Positions 1 to 8,250 of a DNA stretch of 64,000 nucleotides are shown piece by piece; the stretch's first letter is position 1, and the number at the start of each line of letters is the position of its first letter. This DNA comes from Marinobacter pelagius. GTDB lineage: Bacteria; Pseudomonadota; Gammaproteobacteria; Pseudomonadales; Oleiphilaceae. Position numbers and translations under genes: made by a program. The notes under the pieces were generated by a model. That model had not been told where the DNA came from, searched no databases, and saw only the letters and a program-made list of their open reading frames with translations. Where the stretch lies: contig NZ_FOUR01000011.1 in assembly GCF_900114925.1 (NCBI RefSeq), positions 31,052 to 95,051 of the forward strand, written 5' to 3'.

Positions 1-660
1 CGCGACCGCGGGTGGACTGCCGGCGAGGATCTGGCCTGTCATCATGCCAGGCAGGCTGACGATGCCGGCGGCAGCCATGGCATTGATCGACGGCATCATG
101 CCTCCCCGCATGGCATCCTTGCGGATATCCTCCACCGCCTGACGCCAGGTCTGCCCAAGCATCAGCCGGTTTTCGATGACCGCCCGCTGGTGCCAGACGG
201 ATTCGTTGAGGCGATCCAGGCTCAGGGCCACCCCGGTCATGGTGTTGCCCAGCATCATGCCCAGCAGGGGGATGGCGTATTGAGGGGCATACCAGGGCGA
301 TGGACCGATAATCACCGTCAGGGCCAGTACGGTGACGGCAAAGGAGGAGACAAACATCGCGCCGGTGCCGATCCCGAACGCCCAGATACCCCGCAGCCGC
401 CGCTGCTGTCGAGCCATCACTTCCCTGCCCGCCACCAGCAGCATGACCGTGGCCAACAGGGCTATCCAGTACAGCCTGGCCGAGGCGAACAGCGCTTCCA
501 GCACCAGCCCGATCAGGGCCAGCTGGATGCCGGTACGGGCACTGGCGATGAGCAGGCTGCGGGTGATACCCAGCCTGGCCCACAGGCTGACGCCGGCAAG
601 CGCCAGCACCAGCAAGGCGGCCAGCCCCAGCTTCCACCAGGCAAGATCAATGACTTCCAT
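1..660 (-). CDS. fetB: FetB-type ABC transporter permease (partial, C-terminus outside the window)
   Basis: This is the membrane permease of the FetAB (YbbLM) ABC system, which in E. coli exports iron and helps oxidative stress resistance. The visible 220 codons begin MEVIDLAWWK and show several hydrophobic segments plus the family stretch around WHQRAVIENRLMLGQTW and the MMPSINAMAAAGIVSLPGMM region. The start at 660 overlaps the end of the ATPase gene by 14 bases, so the two are translationally coupled. The 3' end runs off the window edge, so length and C-terminus cannot be judged. Family assignment is by recognised sequence pattern. Confidence 0.85.
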   Translation of the reverse strand, partial: MEVIDLAWWKLGLAALLVLALAGVSLWARLGITRSLLIASARTGIQLALIGLVLEALFASARLYWIALLATVMLLVAGREVMARQQRRLRGIWAFGIGTGAMFVSSFAVTVLALTVIIGPSPWYAPQYAIPLLGMMLGNTMTGVALSLDRLNESVWHQRAVIENRLMLGQTWRQAVEDIRKDAMRGGMMPSINAMAAAGIVSLPGMMTGQILAGSPPAVA

Positions 661-1255
661 TCACCCACTCCAGCTGCGACCCGCTGATGCGGTAGTGGTG
701 GTTCGCGACCCGACGGATCTGCCCCTGATCATGGGCCACCCAGAGCACGGCCAGGTTCCGGCGCCGGATTTCATCCAGTAACCAGGCTTCCACGGCGGCC
801 GTCATGTCTTCATCCAGGTTCGCCGTTGGCTCGTCCAGCAACAGTGCTTCCGGCGCCATTGCCAGCGCACGCCACAGGGCCAGGCGCTGGCGTTCACCGG
901 AGGACAGCCGGCTCACCGCCCAGTCCATCACCCCGGGAGGAAAACCGAGGGCTTCGGGCATGGTGTGACGGGCATCCTCGGCGAAGTGGGCGCCGACCTC
1001 ATCAAACCACCACTGGCTGTCCGCCGGAATCATCACCACCCGTTTGCGCCATTCGTGGGCCGGCAAGGAACCCTGTTCGGTATCATCGAGGTAGACCCGG
1101 CCGTCATGGGGTTCCAGATCGGCCACTGCCCGCAGCAAACGACTCTTGCCGCTTCCGGAGGCACCGGAGATGCACACCACCGCCCCGCTTCCAACCTGCA
1201 ACGAGACTTCTTTCAAGGTGCCAACCGATACCGTGTCCAGGCGTAGCTCACTCAA
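647..1255 (-). CDS. fetA: FetA-type ABC transporter ATP-binding protein
   Basis: This is the cytoplasmic ATPase partner of the FetB permease. It has a Walker A motif GASGSGKS near residue 30, the signature LSSGERQRLAL, and Walker B LLLDEPTANLD, in 202 residues, which is short like other FetA/YbbL proteins. The start codon is TTG, with GGAG eight bases upstream. Its end overlaps fetB. A small membrane protein gene lies 17 bases upstream on the same strand and may be cotranscribed. Substrate (iron) is known for the E. coli family member and is inferred here. Confidence 0.87.
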   Translation of the reverse strand: MSELRLDTVSVGTLKEVSLQVGSGAVVCISGASGSGKSRLLRAVADLEPHDGRVYLDDTEQGSLPAHEWRKRVVMIPADSQWWFDEVGAHFAEDARHTMPEALGFPPGVMDWAVSRLSSGERQRLALWRALAMAPEALLLDEPTANLDEDMTAAVEAWLLDEIRRRNLAVLWVAHDQGQIRRVANHHYRISGSQLEWVNGSH

Positions 1256-1272
1256 ATCCGGGGCTCCGGTGA

Positions 1273-1665
1273 TCAGGGTTTGTGCTTGTTGCCGAGAAAG
1301 CGGCGCATCAGCCCCTCGGAAAGGAAAACATGTGCCAGGGCGGGATACGGCAGGTAATGCAGGAAAAGGGTTGCCAACACCACCGCATCAAAGCCCTCGC
1401 CCAGGAACAGCCAGGCTGCAAAGGCGGCAAACAAGGCCCCGAGGAAACCGCCATAGATCCAGAGCAGCCGGGATTTTTCCTCGGCCATGGGCATGCGTTC
1501 CAGCGCCCTGGCCACCGAAAAACCCATGTAGGCGGCAATGGCCGCGGCAATGATCAGCGAGGCCAGCAGGCCACTGAAACCGAGCAGGAACCGGCACAGG
1601 TAGTTGGCAAGAAAGAACAGGACAATGCCTGTGATCGCGACAATGGTAATCCGGGTCTTTTCCAT
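1273..1665 (-). CDS. small integral membrane protein, unknown function
   Basis: The protein has 130 residues and about four hydrophobic helices: residues 8-28, 35-55, 70-90 and 95-112 roughly. It ends in a basic tail (RRFLGNKHKP). I do not recognise a named domain. It is the first gene of the apparent fetAB transcript, 17 bases before fetA, so a role connected with that exporter is possible but not shown. The gene is in the normal GC-rich codon style of the neighbourhood. Confidence 0.65.
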   Translation of the reverse strand: MEKTRITIVAITGIVLFFLANYLCRFLLGFSGLLASLIIAAAIAAYMGFSVARALERMPMAEEKSRLLWIYGGFLGALFAAFAAWLFLGEGFDAVVLATLFLHYLPYPALAHVFLSEGLMRRFLGNKHKP

Positions 1666-1772
1666 GGAGCCCCTGAACTTGTTGTTTTAAAAGCGGATTG
1701 GCCAGCGGCCATAGTCGGCCAACAATATGGCAGAGACCGGCTTCGAGTACCAGCCACAACCGCCAACCGGGG

Positions 1773-3341
1773 CTATTCGCCCCGCCAGTTCACGCTGTAG
1801 AGATCGTGCCGGCGATCCTGCAGGTTCTTCACCGTTCCACTGTTCCGGGCAGTGATGAGGGTCTCCGGCCGCAGGTCTGCGAACGCCACCGTCTCGACAT
1901 TGGGCTCGGTATCCGCCGCGATGCCGTCCCGGGCAAAGGGGAAGTCACAGGGGGTCAGGATGCAGCTCTGGCCGTACTGGATCTCCATATTCGGCACGTT
2001 GGGCAGGTTGCCAACGTTGCCCGACAACACCACGTAGACCTGGTTCTCCACGGCCCGTGCCTGGCAGCAGTAGCGAACCCGCAGGTAACTCTGACGTTCA
2101 TCGGTGCAGAAAGGCACGAAAATGATGCTCACCCCCTGATCCACCAGGTGCCGGGCCAGTTCCGGGAACTCCGCGTCATAGCAGATCAGCACCCCGATGG
2201 TGCCGCAATCGGTTTCAATGGCATTCACGCGGTTGCCGCCACGCACATTCCACCAGTAGGCCTCATTGGGTGTCGGGTGAATCTTGGGCTGGGTGTATAC
2301 CCGGCCATCCCGCAGGAACACATGGGCCATGTTCCGGATGGTGCCATCCTCTTCCCGTACCGGTGTCGAGCCCGCCACGATGTTGATGTTGTAGCGCAGC
2401 GCCAGATCCCGCATCAGCTCCCGGTAGCGTTCGGCGTAGTGGGTCACCGCCGAGAACGCCTCCGCCGGACTGCCGCCACGGGCCTCGATGGACAGCAACT
2501 GGAGGGTGAACAGCTCGGGAAAGACCACGAAATCGCCCTTGTAGGTGGAGACGACATCCACAAAGTAACGAACGATCTCGCTGAACTCATCGAACGAAGC
2601 CACCGGCCGCTGCTGGTACTGGACGGTGCCGATGCGCACGGTGTCCGGCATCCGGTGCCCGTATCGCTTGCGCTTTTCATCCTGGCCGCTCTGGGGAACC
2701 TTGGGATTGCGCCAGACCAGGTGAATGCCATAGCCCATGGAATCATGGTCGGCATCCAGGTAGTGGGGAATGATGTCGTGGATTTCGAAGCCCTGATGCA
2801 TCTGGAACGACAGCACAGGGTCTTTCTGTTCCTTGTTACGGACGGCATCGACATAGGCCTCCACCGTACCGTATTTCTTCGGTTTCTGGCGCAGGGTAGG
2901 CAAACGCCCGGCAAACACCACGCCCTGGAGGTTCAGGGTCTGGCACAGGTTTTTTCGCTCGTTATAAAGACGCTCGCCTATCCGGTACCCGCGGCACTCC
3001 GGATCAACACACACCTCCATGCCGTAAAGCCAGTCGCCCTCCGGGTCATGGCGGGAGGCGTAACCATTGCCGGTGATCGACGTCCAGTCATGGCGGGCCA
3101 GGGCCACCTCGCCGGCAATCCGGAAAGTGGCGCAGTAGCCCACGACCTGGTCTCCCAGCATGGCGACAAACTGCCCCTCCGGAAAGGTATTGATCTGCCC
3201 GGTCAGCGGCCCCTTGGTGTAGCCGTACATGCCGGTACCCTCGTAGACCCGGCGGCTCAGTTCGATGATGCCGGGAATATCATCAAGGGTGGCGTTGCGA
3301 ACAAAAAGGCGCTGGTCGGGATCGGAAAACGGTGGGCACAT
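1773..3341 (-). CDS. bifunctional GNAT acetyltransferase / carbon-nitrogen hydrolase
   Basis: A 522-residue two-domain protein. Roughly residues 10-200 look like a GNAT N-acetyltransferase (RNATLDDIPGIIELSRRVYE at the start, then a CRGYRIGERLY acyl-CoA loop). The C-terminal 280 residues are a nitrilase-superfamily domain with the catalytic Glu in FPELFT, Lys in PKIHPT and Cys in LICYDAEFPE. I chose ATG at 3341 because GAGG precedes it closely. An in-frame GTG at 3383 would add 14 residues without domain support. It is followed on the other side by thpR and dehydrogenase genes on the same strand. The fusion is a known bacterial family; the substrates are not known to me. Confidence 0.88.
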   Translation of the reverse strand: MCPPFSDPDQRLFVRNATLDDIPGIIELSRRVYEGTGMYGYTKGPLTGQINTFPEGQFVAMLGDQVVGYCATFRIAGEVALARHDWTSITGNGYASRHDPEGDWLYGMEVCVDPECRGYRIGERLYNERKNLCQTLNLQGVVFAGRLPTLRQKPKKYGTVEAYVDAVRNKEQKDPVLSFQMHQGFEIHDIIPHYLDADHDSMGYGIHLVWRNPKVPQSGQDEKRKRYGHRMPDTVRIGTVQYQQRPVASFDEFSEIVRYFVDVVSTYKGDFVVFPELFTLQLLSIEARGGSPAEAFSAVTHYAERYRELMRDLALRYNINIVAGSTPVREEDGTIRNMAHVFLRDGRVYTQPKIHPTPNEAYWWNVRGGNRVNAIETDCGTIGVLICYDAEFPELARHLVDQGVSIIFVPFCTDERQSYLRVRYCCQARAVENQVYVVLSGNVGNLPNVPNMEIQYGQSCILTPCDFPFARDGIAADTEPNVETVAFADLRPETLITARNSGTVKNLQDRRHDLYSVNWRGE

Positions 3342-3383
3342 ACATACCTCGAAGCAGGCGCGGAAATGCGCGGGGGCATGCAC

Positions 3384-3953
3384 TCATATTTGGTCGGGCT
3401 GATCCGTTTCGTCAAGCGGTGGCTGCAGCGGGAAACGTTCGATCACGGTATATACCGATCCGCCGGCTCCCGGGGCGCTTCCGAACAGGACAAATTCCGT
3501 CACCGGAAGAACCCCGAACCGGTCCTGCCCGTGCTCTTCCAGCAGGCTCACAATCGAGGCGGCCTGCTTGCGGAACCGGGATACTGTGATATGTGGCCGG
3601 AACCCGCGGTGCTCGGTCTCGAACCCGGCAGCCGCCACCTGGGCGGACAGCTGACCATACAGCTCCGCCACCGGTGCCTCGGGGGAGACCCCGGCCCAGA
3701 GGTTCCGGGGGTGCTCCGGGCGGCCAAAGGCGCCCAAACCGGTCACTTCCACTTCGAAAGCAGGCATGGAAACCAGGGAAGCGACGTAGCTCAACGTATC
3801 CAGGTCCTCATCCTTTACGCTTCCGATAAAGACCAGGGTCATGTGCAGCTGATTACGGCTCTGCCATCGGGCTCCGTTGATCGGAGTCTTGAGCGCCAGC
3901 AAGCGCTTTTTGACCTCCGACGGGATTTCCACCCCGAAAAACACCCGGGGCAC
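3384..3953 (-). CDS. thpR: RNA 2',3'-cyclic phosphodiesterase (LigT/ThpR family)
   Basis: The protein belongs to the 2H phosphoesterase superfamily, whose ThpR members hydrolyse 2',3'-cyclic phosphate ends of RNA. Both defining H-x-T-x motifs are present: HMTL near residue 37 and HITV near residue 122. The 189-residue length fits the family. The start is GTG with GAGG eight bases upstream. Only three bases separate it from the end of the upstream dehydrogenase gene, so the two are probably in one transcript. The function in this cell is inferred from the family. Confidence 0.88.
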   Translation of the reverse strand: MPRVFFGVEIPSEVKKRLLALKTPINGARWQSRNQLHMTLVFIGSVKDEDLDTLSYVASLVSMPAFEVEVTGLGAFGRPEHPRNLWAGVSPEAPVAELYGQLSAQVAAAGFETEHRGFRPHITVSRFRKQAASIVSLLEEHGQDRFGVLPVTEFVLFGSAPGAGGSVYTVIERFPLQPPLDETDQPDQI

Positions 3954-3956
3954 GGC

Positions 3957-4715
3957 TCAGTCCTCGTAGATCATCTTGCGGGTCATACCGCCGTCCACCA
4001 CATAGTTCTGGCCGGTGATGAAGCCCGCTTCTTCGGAAATCAGGAAGGCCGCCAGGCTGGCAATATCCCGAGGCTCTCCCACCCGACCGGCAGGGTGCTG
4101 ACGGTGATCGCTCTCCGACAGTGGCGGAGCCTTTTCCTCCATATCCTGCCACGCACGGGTGTCGATCCAGCCGGGGCTGATGCAGTTGACCCGAATCTCC
4201 GGCCCCAGGCTCATGGCGAGGGCATGGGTCAGGGCAACGATGCCGCCCTTGGTGGCGGCATAGGCCTCGGTGTCAGGCTCCGATTGCAGGGCCCGGGTGG
4301 AAGCGATGTTGACGACGGCACCGCCGTTCTTCCGGAGATGGGGCACCGCATGCTTGGTAACCAGGAACGGACCGGTCAGGTTTACATCCAGCCGACGCTG
4401 CCAGACAGCCAGGTCCAGCTCCTCAACGGGCCCGCTCTCCGGGCCGGCCAGCCCGGCGTTGTTGATCACCGCATCCAGTCGGCCGTGCCAGTCGGTCGCC
4501 GCGCGGATCATACCGGCAACCTCCGCTTCACTGGCCACATCGGCCTGGAAATACCGCACCTGGTCGCCTAGCCGCTCCTGCAACCACTCGCCCTGCTCCC
4601 GGTCAACATCGCAGAAGGCCACCTGCCAGCCGCGATCGGCCAGGAACTGCACCAGGCCACGACCAATTCCCCGGGCACCGCCGGTTACCAGGACCACTCG
4701 GGCTTCGTTTGTCAC
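3957..4715 (-). CDS. SDR-family oxidoreductase
   Basis: A classical short-chain dehydrogenase of 252 residues. It has the Rossmann nucleotide-binding motif TGGARGIGRG near residue 11, the NNAGLAG motif, a catalytic Ser in NIASTRALQ and the YxxxK pair in YAATKGG. The C-terminus carries the FITGQNYVVDGGMTRKM pattern common in SDRs that accept small carbonyl substrates. The start is GTG, with GGAGG five bases upstream. It lies between another SDR and thpR on the same strand. Substrate cannot be predicted. Confidence 0.88.
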   Translation of the reverse strand: MTNEARVVLVTGGARGIGRGLVQFLADRGWQVAFCDVDREQGEWLQERLGDQVRYFQADVASEAEVAGMIRAATDWHGRLDAVINNAGLAGPESGPVEELDLAVWQRRLDVNLTGPFLVTKHAVPHLRKNGGAVVNIASTRALQSEPDTEAYAATKGGIVALTHALAMSLGPEIRVNCISPGWIDTRAWQDMEEKAPPLSESDHRQHPAGRVGEPRDIASLAAFLISEEAGFITGQNYVVDGGMTRKMIYED

Positions 4716-4727
4716 ATTGACCTCCGC

Positions 4728-5399
4728 TTACCAGGGCAGCTCGTCGCCATTGCTGTGCCAGAACGAGCCGGTGTTATCCAGGTTCAGGTTGGCAATCCGA
4801 TCCGCCAGCCCACGGGCCGATTCCTCGGGCGTGATCATCCCCCCGAAGTTCACCATGCGGGTCTTCACGTAACCGGGATGCAACTGGGCAACGGCAATAC
4901 CCTTGGGCTTCAGGTCCACCGCCAGGGACTTGCCGAAAGCGTTCAGGGCCGCCTTGGAGGCGCGGTAACCATAACGGCCGCCGGAATCGTTGTCGGCAAT
5001 GGAGCCCATGCGGCTGGTGATGTTGGCGATCTTGCCGCCCTCTTCAATCTGCGGAACCAGTGCCTCGGCCACCCGCAGCGGCGCGTAGGCGTTGATCTCC
5101 ATCTGCTTTCGAATGGAATCGAAATCGATGCTGCCGAGCTGCTCGTCCTGCAGCAGGCCGGCATTGTTGATGAGCAGCCGGATCTTCTTGCCCGCCAGGG
5201 CCGATTTCAGTTTTTCGATGCCGGCGTCGGAGGTAACATCGACCCCGTCGATGACCTCGGAGGCGATTTCCGCCAGCTCATCGGAAGATTGCCGGCATAC
5301 GCCGATCACGTCGCCGCCCTCACGGGCATAATGCCGTGCCAGTTCCAGGCCGATTCCCCGGTTGGCGCCGGTAATGACAACTACTCCGGATGCAGACAT
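4728..5399 (-). CDS. SDR-family oxidoreductase
   Basis: A 223-residue short-chain dehydrogenase with cofactor motif TGANRGIGLE, NNAGLL, catalytic Ser in NITSRMGS and the pair YGYRASK. It resembles the small carbonyl-reductase-like SDRs (csgA/sniffer type) with the late motif LHPGYVKTRM. The ATG at 5399 has GGAGG five bases before it. It is 12 bases from the next SDR gene, so these two dehydrogenases and thpR probably form an operon. It is unlikely to be a duplicate of its neighbour since the sequences differ widely. Confidence 0.86.
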   Translation of the reverse strand: MSASGVVVITGANRGIGLELARHYAREGGDVIGVCRQSSDELAEIASEVIDGVDVTSDAGIEKLKSALAGKKIRLLINNAGLLQDEQLGSIDFDSIRKQMEINAYAPLRVAEALVPQIEEGGKIANITSRMGSIADNDSGGRYGYRASKAALNAFGKSLAVDLKPKGIAVAQLHPGYVKTRMVNFGGMITPEESARGLADRIANLNLDNTGSFWHSNGDELPW

Positions 5400-5436
5400 G
5401 ATTCCTCCGTTTCACTATTGGATTCAATTGATTGGA

Positions 5437-5754
5437 TCAGTAGATCTGGACAAGCAGCCACACTGTAACGATCAGTACCAGCAGAAACCAGCGGGCGTAC
5501 TGGTCGGGCTTGTCTTCATCCGGGGATGAAGCGGTTATTGTGGAGCCCCCCTCCTCGTATTCCCGGATCAGCTCGCGGGCCCGGTAGAGGTCTTCATCAT
5601 CCACGTGGACATTGCTGAAACCGGCCGCACCGATCTCACCCAGAGCGCCCTGCAGGTAATGGCCGCCAACGTGGGATTCGATACCATGGACCTCCAGGAA
5701 CCCGGCTACAATGTGTGCTTCGGTAATGTCCCGGGCCCGATAGGCTATTTGCAA
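5437..5754 (-). CDS. DUF2007-type protein with C-terminal membrane anchor
   Basis: A 105-residue protein whose first 75 residues match the pattern of DUF2007 (putative signal-transducing domain): an opening beta strand, EAHIVAGFLEVHGIESHV, then NVHVDDEDLYRARELI. The C-terminus has one hydrophobic helix (WFLLVLIVTVWLLVQIY) that would anchor it in the inner membrane. The start is TTG, with GGAG eight bases upstream. The function of the family is unknown. It lies just upstream of the dehydrogenase genes on the same strand. Confidence 0.72.
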   Translation of the reverse strand: MQIAYRARDITEAHIVAGFLEVHGIESHVGGHYLQGALGEIGAAGFSNVHVDDEDLYRARELIREYEEGGSTITASSPDEDKPDQYARWFLLVLIVTVWLLVQIY

Positions 5755-5857
5755 AGGCCTACTCCTTCTGTGACATTCAGGGGCAGCACCCGCCCGTTAA
5801 CGCGGTTATGATTTCAGCATAGACCCACCCGCTCCAGGGAGCCATCAAGGATACGCA

Positions 5858-6922
5858 GTGGATATTATCTGGATTGTTCTGGCCATCGTGCTGCTCATCG
5901 TGGCCGCCACCTTTTTCCTGTTCAGGATTGAAGACCTGTCTCACCTCGACGACAGGGATTACCCGGTGCGGAAAAGCACCCCGAGCGAAGGTCATCAACA
6001 GGTTCTGGGTCAACTCCGGGAGCTGAGGGAAGCTGCCAAAGACCTCAAGGGCAAGGCCCGGCTGATGGCCCTGCGCCAGCACATGGACACACTCAGCGAG
6101 GGCATGGAGCTGGTATCGGAATTCCGGCACAACGAAGATCCGCGGGGCGAATGGGTGATTGCACCCGGCGTCGATACCCGCCGTCGTGTGCTCTATATCC
6201 ACGGTGGGGCCTGGGCAGCGGGCAGCCCCAGGAGTCACCGGACCATTACCGACCGGTTCTCCAGGATAGCCAATGCTGCGGTTTTCGCCGTCGATTACCG
6301 GCTGATGCCGGAATACCGTTTCATGGATGGGGTACGGGATTGCCAAAGGGCCTACAGCTGGCTGCTGGACCACGGACCGGAAGGTCGGGAGCGCGCCAGC
6401 TTTGTCGTGGTGGCGGGAGATTCCGCCGGTGGCAGTCATACCCTGAGCCTGTTGGCCTGGGCGCGGGATAACGGACTCAGGCAGGCCGATGCGGCAGTTG
6501 CCCTGGCGCCCTCAACCGACCTGACCCTGACCGCCCCCAGCAACCGCAACAACATTCCTACCGACCCGTTACTGGGCCCGGTGTTTGGCGGCCTGGCCAA
6601 GATCCCGCTGCCAATTATCTGGTGGGGGACCCTGGCGGCCTTCCGGGTGTCACCGACCAACCCGGTCGCCTCTCCGCTGCGGGGCAGTCTCGCCAACCTC
6701 CCGCCAACCCTGATCCATGCCAGTGATACCGAAATGCTGCTGGATAACGCCCGGCGCTACGCGGCCAAGGCCCAGTCCGAAGGCTCCGTGGTGGAGCTCC
6801 ACACCTGGCCAGGCATGGTGCATGTGTGGCACATTTTTGGCGACATGCTCCCGGAAGCCGAGGAAGCGTTCGAGGACATCCGGGAATTCCTGGCCGATGT
6901 CGAGGCCGGCAAGAGCGAATAG
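5858..6922 (+). CDS. alpha/beta hydrolase, HSL-like esterase
   Basis: The protein has 354 residues. A single N-terminal membrane helix (about residues 2-22) is followed by an alpha/beta hydrolase domain of the hormone-sensitive-lipase type: HGGAW oxyanion motif near residue 111 and nucleophile elbow GDSAGGS near residue 187. The closing region TWPGMVHVWH supplies the catalytic His. The start is GTG with AAGGA upstream. It reads divergently from the DUF2007 gene and directly into the SRAP gene, eight bases on. A carboxylesterase role is likely; the substrate is unknown. Confidence 0.87.
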   Translation: MDIIWIVLAIVLLIVAATFFLFRIEDLSHLDDRDYPVRKSTPSEGHQQVLGQLRELREAAKDLKGKARLMALRQHMDTLSEGMELVSEFRHNEDPRGEWVIAPGVDTRRRVLYIHGGAWAAGSPRSHRTITDRFSRIANAAVFAVDYRLMPEYRFMDGVRDCQRAYSWLLDHGPEGRERASFVVVAGDSAGGSHTLSLLAWARDNGLRQADAAVALAPSTDLTLTAPSNRNNIPTDPLLGPVFGGLAKIPLPIIWWGTLAAFRVSPTNPVASPLRGSLANLPPTLIHASDTEMLLDNARRYAAKAQSEGSVVELHTWPGMVHVWHIFGDMLPEAEEAFEDIREFLADVEAGKSE

Positions 6923-6930
6923 GTTGCCCC

Positions 6931-7602
6931 ATGTGTGGACGCTTCACCTTTTACACCCCGCCGGAAACCCTGATTCTGGAGTATTTTCCGGAAGGACTCG
7001 AGGTGGACGGGCAGTTCGACCCGAGCTACAACATCACGCCCGGGGTGGGCATTCCCATGATCCGCATGACCATGAATGGCACCCTGATCATGGCCCACTC
7101 CCACTGGGGCTTCCGTCCGGTCTGGGCCGGCGAGAAAGCCCCCTCGCCCATCAACGCGCGGGCGGAATCCGTGGCCACCTCGAAATATTTCCGGGAAGCG
7201 TTTGCACACCACCGGTGCCTGGTCCCCGCCAACGGGTGGTATGAATGGATGGCAACGGAACACGGCAAGGAGCCCCACTACGTCACCCCCAAGGATCCGG
7301 ACAAGGACCAGGCTATCTTTTTTGCGGGCGTGTGGACGCCGATGGAAGGCGATGAAACCACCGCCTGCGCCATTATCACCGAACCAGCCCACGACACTTT
7401 GAAACACATCCACGACCGGCAACCGGTGGTGCTTGATCCCGACTGCCTGCGGGACTGGCTGAACCCGGAGCTGAGCGAACGCTCGGCAGTCCGGGCGGCA
7501 ACCCACCGGCTGCCCCCGGAGCGTCTTGAGGAATACGAAGTATCCCAGGCGGTCAACAATCCCCGCCACAACGACCCGGAACTTCTGAAGAGGGTAAAAT
7601 AG
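6931..7602 (+). CDS. SRAP-domain protein (HMCES/YedK type, abasic-site DNA-protein crosslinking)
   Basis: The start at 6931 is fixed by biology: SRAP proteins need Cys at position 2, here MCGRFTFY, whose Cys2 forms a thiazolidine with abasic sites in single-stranded DNA. Other family marks are the Asn in INARAES, the WYEW motif and a late HDRQPVVL with the conserved His. The length, 223 residues, is typical of YedK. It follows the hydrolase gene by eight bases. The biochemical role is established for E. coli YedK and human HMCES and is inferred here. Confidence 0.9.
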   Translation: MCGRFTFYTPPETLILEYFPEGLEVDGQFDPSYNITPGVGIPMIRMTMNGTLIMAHSHWGFRPVWAGEKAPSPINARAESVATSKYFREAFAHHRCLVPANGWYEWMATEHGKEPHYVTPKDPDKDQAIFFAGVWTPMEGDETTACAIITEPAHDTLKHIHDRQPVVLDPDCLRDWLNPELSERSAVRAATHRLPPERLEEYEVSQAVNNPRHNDPELLKRVK

Positions 7603-7617
7603 ACACGGATCGGCCGG

Positions 7618-7962
7618 CTATTTTCGCACCCACTTGTCACCGATCCGGACAAACTGGCCGGCGGGAGTCTTTTCCACTGCTTTCTTGCCGGCAACAGCCT
7701 CCACTTCGGCAACCGGAATATTGTGCTTCGCGGCAATGCGACTGTACTCCTGCCGCCGGGCCTCGTTGATGGCGTCAACGATCTCCCGGGCATTGCCGTC
7801 AGCCTTGACCACCGCCAGATAGCCTGTGGGGGTCTCGCCGACCAGCCCGGATTGCTTGGCAGTATCGAGCTGCTGCTTGGCCTCTTCGAGACTCATGGCA
7901 AGCGCGGGCAGACTCAGACACAGGGCCAGCACAAGCACGCCGAATTTACTGAACAATCTCAT
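7618..7962 (-). CDS. ydbL: YdbL-family periplasmic protein (DUF1318)
   Basis: A 114-residue exported protein. The signal peptide is MRLFSKFGVLVLALCLSLPA, and the mature part is MSLEEAKQQL... with GETPTGYLAVV and the closing GDKWVRK typical of YdbL. The ATG at 7962 is preceded by GGGGAGAGA, so I prefer it to an upstream extension. It is last in the ydbH-ynbE-ydbL cluster. In E. coli these three act together with YdbH in moving phospholipids across the envelope; here that is inferred by homology and gene order. Confidence 0.85.
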   Translation of the reverse strand: MRLFSKFGVLVLALCLSLPALAMSLEEAKQQLDTAKQSGLVGETPTGYLAVVKADGNAREIVDAINEARRQEYSRIAAKHNIPVAEVEAVAGKKAVEKTPAGQFVRIGDKWVRK

Positions 7963-7993
7963 GATTCTCTCCCCGTTGAAGCGTCCACGACCA

Positions 7994-8215
7994 TCAGAAC
8001 AGGCCCTGGTCTTCGAACAACTCGTCCACTTCCTTATCAACTTTCACGTAGATCTCGTGCTGGATCTTGACGTTCAGGTTGACGGTGATGGGCTCCTTGG
8101 GCGCCGCCATCTGCACGGTTGGTGTGCAGGCTGCGGACAGCAGGGCAAAGGCGAGTATCACTGCCCCCTGTCGTAACCGGGCGGTGCCGGCGGATGTCCG
8201 GCTTTGCGCTTTCAT
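7994..8215 (-). CDS. ynbE: YnbE-family outer-membrane lipoprotein
   Basis: The protein has 73 residues with a lipoprotein signal ending in SAACT (lipobox Cys near residue 30) and the short mature chain with the pattern KEPITVNLNVKIQHEIYVKV. YnbE is the small outer-membrane partner of the bridge-like YdbH protein in E. coli. It sits between ydbH and ydbL on the same strand, as in other gammaproteobacteria, so this is a conserved operon. The order and the sequence pattern together make the call firm. Confidence 0.86.
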   Translation of the reverse strand: MKAQSRTSAGTARLRQGAVILAFALLSAACTPTVQMAAPKEPITVNLNVKIQHEIYVKVDKEVDELFEDQGLF

Positions 8216-8250
8216 AGATGTCCCCTTTGATTGTGGCCGGAACAGCGGGA

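Noticed and set aside
1698..4571. Very long plus-strand open frame (957 codons)
   Set aside because: It runs antisense through the GNAT-nitrilase, thpR and SDR genes, which have full motifs and ribosome-binding sites. Its protein has no recognisable domain and the typical His/Gln/Gly-rich look of antisense frames in GC-rich DNA.
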